Positions 35,997 through 44,092 of a stretch of DNA of 64,000 nt are shown in pieces. Under the pieces are notes generated by a model. The model had not been told where the DNA came from. It ran no database searches and worked only from the letters and a program-made list of their open reading frames with translations. The translations under genes were made by a program, and so were the position numbers. The stretch comes from DATMGU01 sp035555315. Lineage in GTDB: Bacteria; Pseudomonadota; Alphaproteobacteria; ATCC43930; CGMCC-115725. The DNA lies in NCBI GenBank assembly GCA_035555315.1, contig DATMGU010000037.1, positions 1 to 64,000 of the forward strand, read 5' to 3'. Position 1 is the first letter of the stretch. Each line of letters starts with the position of its first letter.

Positions 35997-38348
35997 CTAG
36001 AGACCTTGTGCGGCTGTCCTCCCGGACGATCGCGATAACTCCGACGCTGCTTGCCGCAGCGCGGAGCGGACCTCGTCGATGGCGCTGTCCCAGTCACCAA
36101 GGCTGGGTTGACGGAACTGGCGCAACGTTGGGTACCAGGGGCTGTCATGCCGATCGACCAGCCAGCGCCAGCAGGTATCGAAGCGATTGAGCAACCACAC
36201 TGGCTTGCCAAGCGCCCCGGCCAGGTGAGCGACCGACGTATCGACCGCGATCACCAGATCCAGCGTCTCGATCAGCGCCGCCGTCTCCGCGAAATCGGTG
36301 AGATCCGCCGTCCAATCATGCATGACCATGCGCGTGGGCCGTTGCGACACCCGTGACGCTCCGTCGCCCTTCTGCAACGATACGAAGCTTACGCCGGGGA
36401 TCCCTGCCAACGGTTCGAACTGGGCCAATGTCATCGACCGGCGCGCGTCGATCGCCAAGCAGGCCGGTTGGTCCCGACGAGGGTTGCCCGCCCAGACCAG
36501 ACCGACCCGCAATCCGTCCAAGCCCTCGACCCGCCCACGCCAGGCGGCGACCCGGACCGGATCGGCCGCGAGGTACGGGATGGCGGCGGGGACGGTATCG
36601 AGCGTGGTGCCGAACGCCCTGGGGAGGCTGAGGAGCGGGCAGTGCAGGTCGAAGTCGGGCAGCGCTTGCCCCTGCGCCACGACCCGTTCGACGCCGGGCA
36701 GCCCGGCCATCAGTCGAACCAACGGTCCTGGCACCTCCAGCACGACCCGTCCCCGCGCCGACGCAAGCGGGGCATAGCGGCAGAATTGCAATGTGTCGCC
36801 GAAGCCCTGTTCCGCATGCACCAGCAAGACTCGTTCGCCCAGAGGTTCACCTGTCCAGAGCGGCTGGGCGAAGCCTCGGTCGACCGCAAACCCGTCCGCC
36901 TTCACCTGCCAGCGCCATTCGTAGTGCGCCCACCCCTCGGTAAGCTGCCCGGTCAGGAGCAGCAGCATGCCCAGATTGTTGTGCGCATCCGGACTATCCG
37001 GTTTCAGACGCAGGGTCTCGCGGTAGCGGGCTTCCGCCTCATCCAAACAGCCGAGGTCCCGCAGGGCGTTGCCGAGGTTGTTATGCGCCTCGGCATAATC
37101 CGGAGTCAGGTCCAGGGCCTCCCGGTAACTGGCCACCGCCTCGCCGGGACGGCCAAGATCGCGCAGCGCATAGCCCAGATTGTTGAGCGTCTCCGGCCGA
37201 TCCGGCCGTAGTGCCAGGGCCGAGCGGAAACACTGCACCGCCTCGTCCAGGCGGCCGCCCTCCAGCAGCACGTTGCCGAGATTGTAATGGGCCTCAGCGT
37301 AATCGGGCTTTAGGCGTAGGGCTTCGCGATAGCCAGCCTCCGCCTCCGTCGGTCGGCCGAGATCGCGCAGCGCATTGCCGAGATTGTAATGCGTTTCCGG
37401 GAGATCCGACCGTAGTGCCAGGGCCGATCGGAAACATTGCACCGCCTCGTCCAGGCGGCCGCCCTCCAGCAGCATATTGCCGAGATTGTAATGGGCCTCC
37501 GCGTAATCGGGCTTCAGACGCAGGGCTTCGCGATAGCCAGCCTCCGCCTCCGCCGGTCGGTCGAGATCGCGCAGCGCATTACCGAGATTATAATAGGTGG
37601 CCGATACAGCCGGGGCGAGGCGTAGTGCCGTACGGAACTGCGCCTCCGCCTCGACCGGCCGCCCCAACTCCTGCAGCACGGTGCCGAGATTGTTATGCGC
37701 CTCGGGATGGTCCGCCCGAAGCCGCAGCACCCGCCGGAAACAGGTTTCGGCCTCATCCAAACGGCCCAGATCGCGCAGCGTGCTGCCCAGATTGTTGAGC
37801 GCGTCCAGGTAATCCGGCCGGAGCTTCACAGCATCGCGATACCGGGCGACCGCCTCGTCGAAGCGGCTGAGGCCGCGGAGCGTGTTGCCGAGATTGTAAT
37901 ACGCATCGGGATAATCCGGCTTCAACCGGAGTGCCGTCTCGAAACTGGCGACGGCTTGGTCAGGGCGGCCCAGTAGCAGCAGGACATTGCCCAGATTGCT
38001 GTGCGCCTCCGGGAAATCCCGCCGCACATGCACGGCCTGCCGGTAGCTGGTCTCCGCTTCGACCGGTCGATCAAGCGCCGCTAGCGCGTTGCCGAGGTTG
38101 CAATGATAATCGGCAACCAGCGGCTGGACGGCGATCGCGCGGCCGATGAGATCGACGGCGACATCGTACCGGCCGACCTGATGGGCGATGACGCCCCAGA
38201 GATGCAAGCCGTCGGGATGGGTGGGGTCGGCCGCCAGAAGCTGCCGATAGCAGGCTTCCGCCTCCGGTAGGCGACCGGCTTGGTGATGGGCGAGCCCCTG
38301 CTGCAAGACATCCGCCGGGGGGCTCTGCCGTCGATTGTCTACCAGCAA
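35997..38348 (-). CDS. large TPR protein with glycosyltransferase-like C-terminal domain
   Basis: A 783-residue paralogue of the protein at 5422-7566. About 14 tandem 34-residue TPR units fill residues 10 to 480. A C-terminal domain follows, with LLVHAEQGFGDTLQFCRYAP and LDLVIAVDTSVAHLAGALG, resembling GT9/heptosyltransferase-like folds. Two adjacent TPR pairs (roughly 37211-37618) are nearly identical in DNA, pointing to a recent internal duplication. Likely cytoplasmic, as no signal peptide or membrane segment is seen. Partner and sugar are unknown. Confidence 0.82.
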   Translation of the reverse strand: MLVDNRRQSPPADVLQQGLAHHQAGRLPEAEACYRQLLAADPTHPDGLHLWGVIAHQVGRYDVAVDLIGRAIAVQPLVADYHCNLGNALAALDRPVEAETSYRQAVHVRRDFPEAHSNLGNVLLLLGRPDQAVASFETALRLKPDYPDAYYNLGNTLRGLSRFDEAVARYRDAVKLRPDYLDALNNLGSTLRDLGRLDEAETCFRRVLRLRADHPEAHNNLGTVLQELGRPVEAEAQFRTALRLAPAVSATYYNLGNALRDLDRPAEAEAGYREALRLKPDYAEAHYNLGNMLLEGGRLDEAVQCFRSALALRSDLPETHYNLGNALRDLGRPTEAEAGYREALRLKPDYAEAHYNLGNVLLEGGRLDEAVQCFRSALALRPDRPETLNNLGYALRDLGRPGEAVASYREALDLTPDYAEAHNNLGNALRDLGCLDEAEARYRETLRLKPDSPDAHNNLGMLLLLTGQLTEGWAHYEWRWQVKADGFAVDRGFAQPLWTGEPLGERVLLVHAEQGFGDTLQFCRYAPLASARGRVVLEVPGPLVRLMAGLPGVERVVAQGQALPDFDLHCPLLSLPRAFGTTLDTVPAAIPYLAADPVRVAAWRGRVEGLDGLRVGLVWAGNPRRDQPACLAIDARRSMTLAQFEPLAGIPGVSFVSLQKGDGASRVSQRPTRMVMHDWTADLTDFAETAALIETLDLVIAVDTSVAHLAGALGKPVWLLNRFDTCWRWLVDRHDSPWYPTLRQFRQPSLGDWDSAIDEVRSALRQAASELSRSSGRTAAQGL
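37211..37618 (-). repeat. 204-bp tandem duplication inside the TPR gene
   Basis: The segment starting GTGCCAGGGCCGA at 37211 recurs as GTGCCAGGGCCGA at 37415, an offset of exactly 204 bases (two 34-codon repeats). Similarity continues with few differences through the CTCGTCCAGGCGGCCGCC and AGCCAGCCTCCGCCTCCG stretches, and decays near 37590. This is far closer than the general TPR similarity between other units. Confidence 0.75.
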
Positions 38349-38564
38349 AATGGCACCGCCTTCCCCGACCTGTCGCCGCTGATTCTAACGCCGGTATGGT
38401 GAACGAAGCGTAAATCCGGCGGTCGGGTGGGTACAAAATGGCATGGCCAAATGGCGTCTGGGGCCGTTAGCCCGGCAAACGGCCATGCTGCGTCAAGTTA
38501 GGCGGCGTGGAGTTCCCGCATAGCGCAGCGTGGCCCTTCCCCTCGTTGAGCAACCTTCTTCGGG

Positions 38565-39665
38565 TCACACATTGAAGCGGAAATGGAAGATGTCGCCATC
38601 GCGTACGACATACTCCGAGCCTTCGAGCCGCATCTTGCCGGCTTCCTTGGCGCCCTGCTCGCCGCCGCAGGCGACGAAATCCTCATAGGCGATGGTTTCG
38701 GCGCGGATAAAGCCTTTCTCGAAATCGGTGTGGATGGCGCCGGCGGCCTGCGGCGCCTTGGCGCCGGCATGCACTGTCCAGGCGCGGGCCTCCTTGGGGC
38801 CGACCGTGAAGAAGGTGACCAGGCCAAGCAGGCCGTAACCCGATCGGATGACCCGCGTCAGGCCGGTTTCGGCGAGACCCAGCGCCTCCAAAAACTCAGC
38901 TTTCTCCGCCTCGTCGGCAAGCTGCGCCACCTCGGCTTCGATCGCCGCCGAAATCACCACCGATCCGGCACCCTGCGCCGCCGCGAAGCGGGCGACCGCC
39001 GCCGATAGCTCGTTGCCGGTCGCGGCATTGGCCTCGTCGACATTCGCCACATAGAGTACCGGTTTAGCGGTGATGAGGTTCAGCCCGTCGAGGATCTTGC
39101 GTTGTTCCGCCGACACGGCGAGGCCGCGGGCCGGCTTGCCGTCGCGCAGCAAGGCCAGGGCCGGCTCCATGACCTCAAGCTGCGCCTTTGCTTCCTTGTC
39201 GTTGCCGCGCGCCTTTTTCTGGGTGGCGACGACCCGGCGTTCCAGACTGTCGAGATCGGCAAGCATCAACTCGGTCTCGACCGTTTCCGCGTCGCGCACC
39301 GGGTCGACCCCACCCTCGACGTGGGTGACGTTGCTGTCCTCGAAGCAGCGCAGCACATGGGCCACCGCGTCAACCTCGCGGATATGGGCGAGGAACTGAT
39401 TGCCGAGGCCTTCGCCCCGGCTGGCGCCGCGCACCAACCCGGCGATGTCGACGAATTCGAGCTGCGTCGGGATCAGTTTTTGCGATTTCGCCAGCTCGGC
39501 GCAGTGCTCCAGACGCCGATCTGGAACGGCGACGCGCCCGACGTTCGGCTCGATCGTGCAGAACGGGTAATTCGCCGCCTCGGCCGCGGCGGTCGCGGTC
39601 AGCGCGTTGAACAGGGTGGATTTGCCGACATTGGGCAGGCCGACGATGCCGCAATTGAAACCCAT
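38565..39665 (-). CDS. ychF: redox-regulated ATPase YchF
   Basis: A 366-residue Obg-family P-loop protein. The G1 motif is GIVGLPNVGKSTLFN and G3 lies in FVDIAGLVRGAS. The usual NKxD is replaced by NVDE, which favours ATP over GTP in this family. A C-terminal TGS domain follows (KGFIRAETIAYEDFV and RDGDIFHFRFNV). YchF/Ola1 interacts with ribosomes and translation or stress factors. It lies 8 bases downstream of pth, the usual partner. Confidence 0.97.
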   Translation of the reverse strand: MGFNCGIVGLPNVGKSTLFNALTATAAAEAANYPFCTIEPNVGRVAVPDRRLEHCAELAKSQKLIPTQLEFVDIAGLVRGASRGEGLGNQFLAHIREVDAVAHVLRCFEDSNVTHVEGGVDPVRDAETVETELMLADLDSLERRVVATQKKARGNDKEAKAQLEVMEPALALLRDGKPARGLAVSAEQRKILDGLNLITAKPVLYVANVDEANAATGNELSAAVARFAAAQGAGSVVISAAIEAEVAQLADEAEKAEFLEALGLAETGLTRVIRSGYGLLGLVTFFTVGPKEARAWTVHAGAKAPQAAGAIHTDFEKGFIRAETIAYEDFVACGGEQGAKEAGKMRLEGSEYVVRDGDIFHFRFNV

Positions 39666-39673
39666 CTCAGCGG

Positions 39674-40297
39674 CTACTCCGTAGCGGGCTTGGTGCCCAA
39701 AGGTTTAAGGGGCGGAAGTCTGGGGGCGGGTGGATTCAGCAGCAGCGCTACCTTGGTCATGAAGCCCGCATCGTCGCCGCCGATCAATAACGGGATCGCT
39801 TCGGCCACGGCCGGCAATTGGCGATCGAGCCAGATATGGTCCTCCGCGGCGAAATTCTGCAACACCCAGGACAGGACCAGATCCTTGCGCCCGGGATGCC
39901 CGATCCCGAGCCTGAGGCGCCAATAATCCGGATCGAGATGCGCATCGATCGAGCGCAGACCGTTGTGTCCGGCGCTGCCGCCCCCGCGCTTCACCTTGAG
40001 CTTGCCGGGGGCGAGGTCCAGTTCGTCATGAATGACGATGATGTCGGCCGGGGCGATCTTGAAGAATCGCGCCGCCGGCGCCACGCTGGTGCCGCTCTCG
40101 TTCATGAAGGTCATTGGCTTGAGGGCGGCCACCCGGATGCCGTCGATCTCGCCTTCGGTGATCAGCCCGTTGAACTTTTCGCGGGCCGGCCGGAAGCCAT
40201 GGCGGCGGACGATTTCGTCCACCGCCATGAAACCGATATTATGCCGAGTGCGCTCGTATTTCGGCCCCGGATTGCCCAGGCCGACGACCAGCTTCAC
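39674..40297 (-). CDS. pth: peptidyl-tRNA hydrolase
   Basis: A 207-residue Pth that frees tRNA from stalled peptidyl-tRNA. It opens VKLVVGLGNPGPKYERTRHN, with the active-site Asn in GNPG and the catalytic His in RHNIGF. The supporting Asp is in VIHDELDLAPG and GGGSAGHNGLRS is the conserved tRNA contact. GTG 40297 is chosen because it places the first strand at residue 2; the upstream 28 residues are an Arg-rich run-through. It sits between rplY and ychF on one strand. Confidence 0.95.
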   Translation of the reverse strand: MKLVVGLGNPGPKYERTRHNIGFMAVDEIVRRHGFRPAREKFNGLITEGEIDGIRVAALKPMTFMNESGTSVAPAARFFKIAPADIIVIHDELDLAPGKLKVKRGGGSAGHNGLRSIDAHLDPDYWRLRLGIGHPGRKDLVLSWVLQNFAAEDHIWLDRQLPAVAEAIPLLIGGDDAGFMTKVALLLNPPAPRLPPLKPLGTKPATE

Positions 40298-40331
40298 GGC
40301 TTTAAGCGCCGGGTATGCGCAGTACCGCCGA

Positions 40332-40958
40332 TCAAGCGGCCGGTGTCGCCGCCGCCGCCGTCTCGGCGTCCGCCGCTTCATCCGCCTTGGCGACGGTCGG
40401 TGCCGCGATGGTGGCGATCGTGAAGTCGCGTTCGTTGATCACCGGCGTGGCGCCGGCCGGCAAGGTGACCGCGCTGATATGCACGCTGTCGCCGATGTCG
40501 TAGCCGGTCAGATCGATGTTGATCCGCTCCGGAATCGAATTGGCCTCGCAATGCAGCTCGATCTCGTGGCGGACGATGTTCAGCATGCCGCCACGCTTTA
40601 GGCCCGGCGACTTATCGGCGTTGTCGAAATGTACGGGCACTTCGACCGTGATCCGCGTGGTGGCGCTGACCCGCAGGAAGTCGACATGCAGCGGCTCGTC
40701 GCTGACCGGATGTAGCTGCACATCGCGCGGCAAGGTCCGGTGCGTCTGGCCGTCGATCTGCAGGTCGACCAGCTTGGCGAAAAAGCCGGACTTGTTCAGC
40801 TCGATCTTCAGCGTCTTCGGGTCGAGGCTGACCATCACCGGCTCTTTTTTGTCGCCGTAGATCACGGCGGGGATGCGGCCTGCGCGGCGCGTGGCCCGGG
40901 CGGCCCCCTTTCCAGCCCGGTCACGCATCTGCGCGGCCAGCGTAACAATCTCGGTCAT
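40332..40958 (-). CDS. rplY: 50S ribosomal protein L25 (general stress protein Ctc form)
   Basis: A 208-residue long-form L25 with an N-terminal 5S-rRNA-binding domain (RDRAGKGAARATRRAGRIPA, then IYGDKKEP) and the C-terminal TL5/CTC domain (VEVPVHFDNADKSPGLKRGG). The tail is Ala/Thr/Glu rich. GGAGAGTGAAGCG supports ATG 40958 (MTEIVTL); the frame upstream adds 6 residues. It leads the rplY-pth-ychF operon. Its leader carries stacked hairpins at 41013-41108. Confidence 0.95.
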   Translation of the reverse strand: MTEIVTLAAQMRDRAGKGAARATRRAGRIPAVIYGDKKEPVMVSLDPKTLKIELNKSGFFAKLVDLQIDGQTHRTLPRDVQLHPVSDEPLHVDFLRVSATTRITVEVPVHFDNADKSPGLKRGGMLNIVRHEIELHCEANSIPERINIDLTGYDIGDSVHISAVTLPAGATPVINERDFTIATIAAPTVAKADEAADAETAAAATPAA

Positions 40959-41012
40959 CGCTTCACTCTCCAGCAAGGGCGGCTGCCCGGCAGGATTGCC
41001 GGACCGACCGCA

Positions 41013-41108
41013 CCGCCTATCGCCTCCAGGGGTGCAATAGGCGGGTGGCCTGCCAACGCGGCAGGCCGAAACTGAGACGGCCGCGCGGTTCGATACGAAC
41101 CCGCGGCC
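41013..41108 (-). promoter_or_regulatory. stacked hairpins in the rplY leader
   Basis: Three perfect or near-perfect stems lie in line: CCGCCTAT pairs with ATAGGCGG (41013-41044, 16-base loop), GGCCTGCC-AACGC-GGCAGGCC (41047-41067), and a 13-bp stem with one bulged C and an ATA loop (41079-41108). They lie between the prs terminator and rplY, upstream of the rplY ribosome-binding site. Autoregulation by L25 or attenuation is inference. Confidence 0.5.
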
Positions 41109-41116
41109 GCGACATC

Positions 41117-41141
41117 AAAAACTCGTCCCGCTTTGCGCGGG
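41117..41141 (-). terminator. probable intrinsic terminator of prs
   Basis: On the minus strand the stem CCCGC-GCAAA-GCGGG (41141-41127) is followed after 5 bases by TTTTT (41121-41117), beginning about 9 bases after the prs stop. The short stem and spacer make it a moderate terminator. Confidence 0.55.
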
Positions 41142-41149
41142 GGAACGCT

Positions 41150-42082
41150 TTAGTCGAACAGGCTCGACACCGAGCGTTCCTCGGCGATCCGGCGCATCGC
41201 TTCGCCGATCAGCGGCGCCACGGTCAATTGCCGGATATTCTGGCAGACCCGTACAGCCTCCGTCGCCAGGATGCTGTCCGTGGTCACCAGCATCTTCAGC
41301 GGCGAGGCCGAAACCCGCGCCACGGCACCGCCCGATAGAACGCCATGCGTCACGTAAGCGGACACCGATTCGGCCTTGGCCTCGATCAGCGCCTCGGCGG
41401 CGTTGCACAGGGTGCCGGCGCTGTCGACGATGTCGTCCACCAGAATGCAGGTACGGCCCGCGACATCGCCGATGATGTTCATCACCTCCGACACGCCGGC
41501 TCGTTCGCGCCGCTTATCGATGATGGCGAGGTCCGCGTCAAGTCGCCGGGCGATCAAGCGCGCTCGCACCACGCCGCCTACATCCGGCGAGACGATCACC
41601 AGATCCTGGCCGCTGAAGCGTTTCTTGATGTCGTCGACGAACACCGGTGCGGCAACCAGATTATCCGTCGGAATGTCGAAGAAGCCCTGAATCTGCCCGG
41701 CATGGAGGTCCATGGTCAGGACCCGGTCGGCGCCCGCCGTGGTGATCATATTGGCGACCAGCTTGGCGGAGATCGGCGTGCGCGAGCCGGATTTGCGATC
41801 CTGCCGGGCATAGCCGTAATAGGGTATGACGGCGGTACAGCGCCGTGCCGAGCTGCGGCGCAGGGCGTCCAGCGTGACCAGCAGCTCCATCAGATTGTCG
41901 TTCGCCGGATACGAGGTCGACTGGATGATGAAGACATCCTCGCCGCGCACGTTTTCCATGATCTCGACGAACACTTCCATATCGGAGAAGCGCCGTACGC
42001 TGGCCTTGGTGAGCGACAGGTTGAGATAGGCCGAGATCGCTTCGGCGATCGGCCGGTTGCTGTTGCAGGTCAGAACCTTCAT
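41150..42082 (-). CDS. prs: ribose-phosphate pyrophosphokinase
   Basis: A 310-residue PRPP synthetase feeding nucleotide, His, Trp and NAD synthesis. Visible motifs are QSTSYPANDNLMELL (ATP loop), PYYGYARQDRKSGSRTPISA, the metal-site DLHAGQIQGFFDIP and the PRPP loop VDDIVDSAGTL. Length matches class I enzymes. It starts MKVLTCNSNRP at 42082. A 181-base gap upstream should contain its promoter. Confidence 0.97.
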   Translation of the reverse strand: MKVLTCNSNRPIAEAISAYLNLSLTKASVRRFSDMEVFVEIMENVRGEDVFIIQSTSYPANDNLMELLVTLDALRRSSARRCTAVIPYYGYARQDRKSGSRTPISAKLVANMITTAGADRVLTMDLHAGQIQGFFDIPTDNLVAAPVFVDDIKKRFSGQDLVIVSPDVGGVVRARLIARRLDADLAIIDKRRERAGVSEVMNIIGDVAGRTCILVDDIVDSAGTLCNAAEALIEAKAESVSAYVTHGVLSGGAVARVSASPLKMLVTTDSILATEAVRVCQNIRQLTVAPLIGEAMRRIAEERSVSSLFD

Positions 42083-42263
42083 GGGGTGCGTCTCAAACCG
42101 CGGGGCGTCACGCGCTTAAACAGCATCGGTCGGCACCCCTTCATCAATGGCGCGGACTTGTAACAAACCAGCTTGCTCTAGGCAACCCGCGATAGCGGTA
42201 TTGTGCGACGCGGGGCAGCGTTGATGCCGCGTTATGGCTGGACCGGGTCGGGAGAGCGGTCTC

Positions 42264-43196
42264 TTAAGACTTAGCGCCCGCCGGCTTGTCGACCACCCCT
42301 GGGGGCACCGCTCCCGAAATCGGCGCCCGGTTGACCACCTCGGCGATGCCATCGGCCGCGGCATTGCCTATCGCCAGGGCGATTTCGCCCCAGATGCCGT
42401 CGAGCGAGCCTTGCGGGATGGTGTTGTCCTGCTTTACCTGGCCGGCGACGCTGCCATCGGGCCGCAGCACGGACCAGGTGATCACGACATGCTGCTGGCC
42501 CGGCCGCGCCGCCTCGACCAGGACATCGCCTTGCACCGCCAGCACCCCGTCGGTCGGTGTCGAGGCCCCGGCGGGGATGACGTCGATCGAGACCTTCTGC
42601 AAGGCAAAAGCGATCGCCCGGGTCAGCGACTTCGCGCCATCGCCCGGTGCCCCGGTAACCGGTCGCACGACGACACGATGGACCGGCTTTACCTCGACGG
42701 GGGCGGTGCCTTGAACCATGGCGCTCAGCACCGCGACCTCGCCTTGCGCCATGCCGGCCAGCATTTCGGGCGTGGCTTGCGCCCAATCCGTCGCGGTCAT
42801 GGTCCGCTGCTGCAGATCGCTGCCGACCGTCTTGCCATCGGCGTCGACCAGGTTCCATTGAATGCGTATCGCGGCCTGATCGCCGGTTACCGCCGTGCCC
42901 GAGGCGTCGCCGATCAGCCGGAGGCTGCGCCGATTGCCGGTGGTCGTGCTCGCCGGGATATCGGCCTTGCGGAACGCATCGGCCACCGCCGCCGAGAGCG
43001 CGGCCGATGGGGCGGGGGGGGCATTGCGCACCGGCGGCACCACGACGCCGACGCTGTCGGGCAGGGTCAGGATCGCCGTCGCCTGGGGCGGCGTCGGCCC
43101 GGCCAGGGGATGCGGCAGGGGTTGGCATGCCGCCATCAGGCAGCCGGTTGTTGTCAGCAGGGTCCAAAACAGGGTCGATCCGCGGCCGCTCATCAA
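42264..43196 (-). CDS. hypothetical lipoprotein
   Basis: A 310-residue protein with an N-terminal signal peptide and a candidate lipobox (TTTGCLMAAC), suggesting a lipidated envelope protein. The rest is a mix of beta-like segments (RIQWNLVDADGKTVGSDLQQ and VVITWSVLRPDGSVAGQVKQ). These look like a repeated module, each reading -W-x-L/V-x-(D/P)-DG-, so an internal duplication is likely. No enzyme motif is seen. It lies downstream of pgeF on the same strand. Confidence 0.65.
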   Translation of the reverse strand: MMSGRGSTLFWTLLTTTGCLMAACQPLPHPLAGPTPPQATAILTLPDSVGVVVPPVRNAPPAPSAALSAAVADAFRKADIPASTTTGNRRSLRLIGDASGTAVTGDQAAIRIQWNLVDADGKTVGSDLQQRTMTATDWAQATPEMLAGMAQGEVAVLSAMVQGTAPVEVKPVHRVVVRPVTGAPGDGAKSLTRAIAFALQKVSIDVIPAGASTPTDGVLAVQGDVLVEAARPGQQHVVITWSVLRPDGSVAGQVKQDNTIPQGSLDGIWGEIALAIGNAAADGIAEVVNRAPISGAVPPGVVDKPAGAKS

Positions 43197-43208
43197 GCTG
43201 TCGCTCCC

Positions 43209-43274
43209 TTAGAAAAAGCAGCTCGCCAGCAGACCCAGCAGGCAGAGCATCATGAACAGGATCAGATAGGGCAC
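43209..43274 (-). CDS. possible 21-residue hydrophobic peptide
   Basis: Between pgeF and the lipoprotein gene a short frame starts at GTG 43274 and reads V-P-Y-L-I-L-F-M-M-L-C-L-L-G-L-L-A-S-C-F-F, stop TAA. It is one continuous hydrophobic helix ending in a lipobox-like LASC. An inner ATG at 43253 gives 14 residues. The ribosome-binding site is weak and the size is near the lower limit for a gene, so confidence is low. Confidence 0.28.
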   Translation of the reverse strand: MPYLILFMMLCLLGLLASCFF

Positions 43275-43290
43275 GCCGCGTCTACCGCGC

Positions 43291-44079
43291 CTAAATCAGC
43301 GCGATCGCCGACAGGCCGCGGCCGTAATCCGCCTCGCCCCGCAACGTGATCCGCCGATAGCTGAAGAAGTGCGCCTCGTCGCCCAAGGTGTCGAGCCCCG
43401 ATGCCTCGATGACGCCACAACCCAGCCGGCGCAGGCGATCCTCCACATAGGCGGGCAGGTTGCACAGGAAATGGCCGGACCGCGCCGCCGGCTTGAAAAA
43501 GCGGGCGTTCGCCGAATCCTGGGCCAGGAACCGGTCGGGAAATTCCGGTCCGACCTCATAGGATGCGCCGCCGATCGCCGGGCCGATGGCGGCGTGGATC
43601 GCCGAAGGCCGGGCGCCCAGTCGACCCATCGCCGCGACCGTGGCCTCCAGCACGCCGCCGAGGGCACCCTTCCAGCCCGCATGGGCGGCCCCGATCACCC
43701 GGGCTTCCGCATCGGCCAGCAATACCGGGACGCAATCCGCGGTCAGGATACCCAGCGCCACGCCTGGCCGATCGGTGACCAGGGCGTCGGCGCGCGGGTT
43801 CTCCGTGTGCGGCCAGGGCGCCTGGACGGTGACCGCGGTGGCGCTGTGGATCTGATGGACGCCGACCAGGGCGGCCGGCGGCAGGTCGAGCGCCCGCATC
43901 GCTCGGGCGCGATTCTCGGCGACGCGGTCGGTCGCATCACCCGAGCCGAAGCCGCAGTTCAACGAGCGATACAGCCCCTCGCTGACGCCCCCCTCGCGGG
44001 TGAAGAAGCCATGCCGTATCCCGGGCAAGCCCCCCAGCGTTTCGAGCGTGATCAAGGGAGCGTCCTCGGAGGGCTGCAT
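43291..44079 (-). CDS. pgeF: peptidoglycan editing factor PgeF (YfiH family)
   Basis: A 262-residue cytosolic protein of the YfiH/laccase-domain family, which acts on mis-built UDP-MurNAc precursors and on purine nucleosides. The metal-site residues lie in VGVHQIHSATAV, LTADCVPVLLAD and GAAHAGWKGALGGV. GFGSGDATDRVAENRARA near the N-terminus is also typical. Start at 44079 (MQPSEDAPL) is preferred because it avoids overlap with the upstream gene and has GAGATC upstream; ATG 44124 is an alternative. It follows the methyltransferase and lgt, a common order. Confidence 0.9.
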   Translation of the reverse strand: MQPSEDAPLITLETLGGLPGIRHGFFTREGGVSEGLYRSLNCGFGSGDATDRVAENRARAMRALDLPPAALVGVHQIHSATAVTVQAPWPHTENPRADALVTDRPGVALGILTADCVPVLLADAEARVIGAAHAGWKGALGGVLEATVAAMGRLGARPSAIHAAIGPAIGGASYEVGPEFPDRFLAQDSANARFFKPAARSGHFLCNLPAYVEDRLRRLGCGVIEASGLDTLGDEAHFFSYRRITLRGEADYGRGLSAIALI

Positions 44080-44092
44080 GGGGCGATCTCGT

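Noticed and set aside
38461..38484. GGCCGTT/AACGGCC hairpin between ychF and the TPR gene as a terminator
   Set aside because: No T tract follows on the minus strand and it lies about 80 bases past the ychF stop. Support is too weak to list as a feature.
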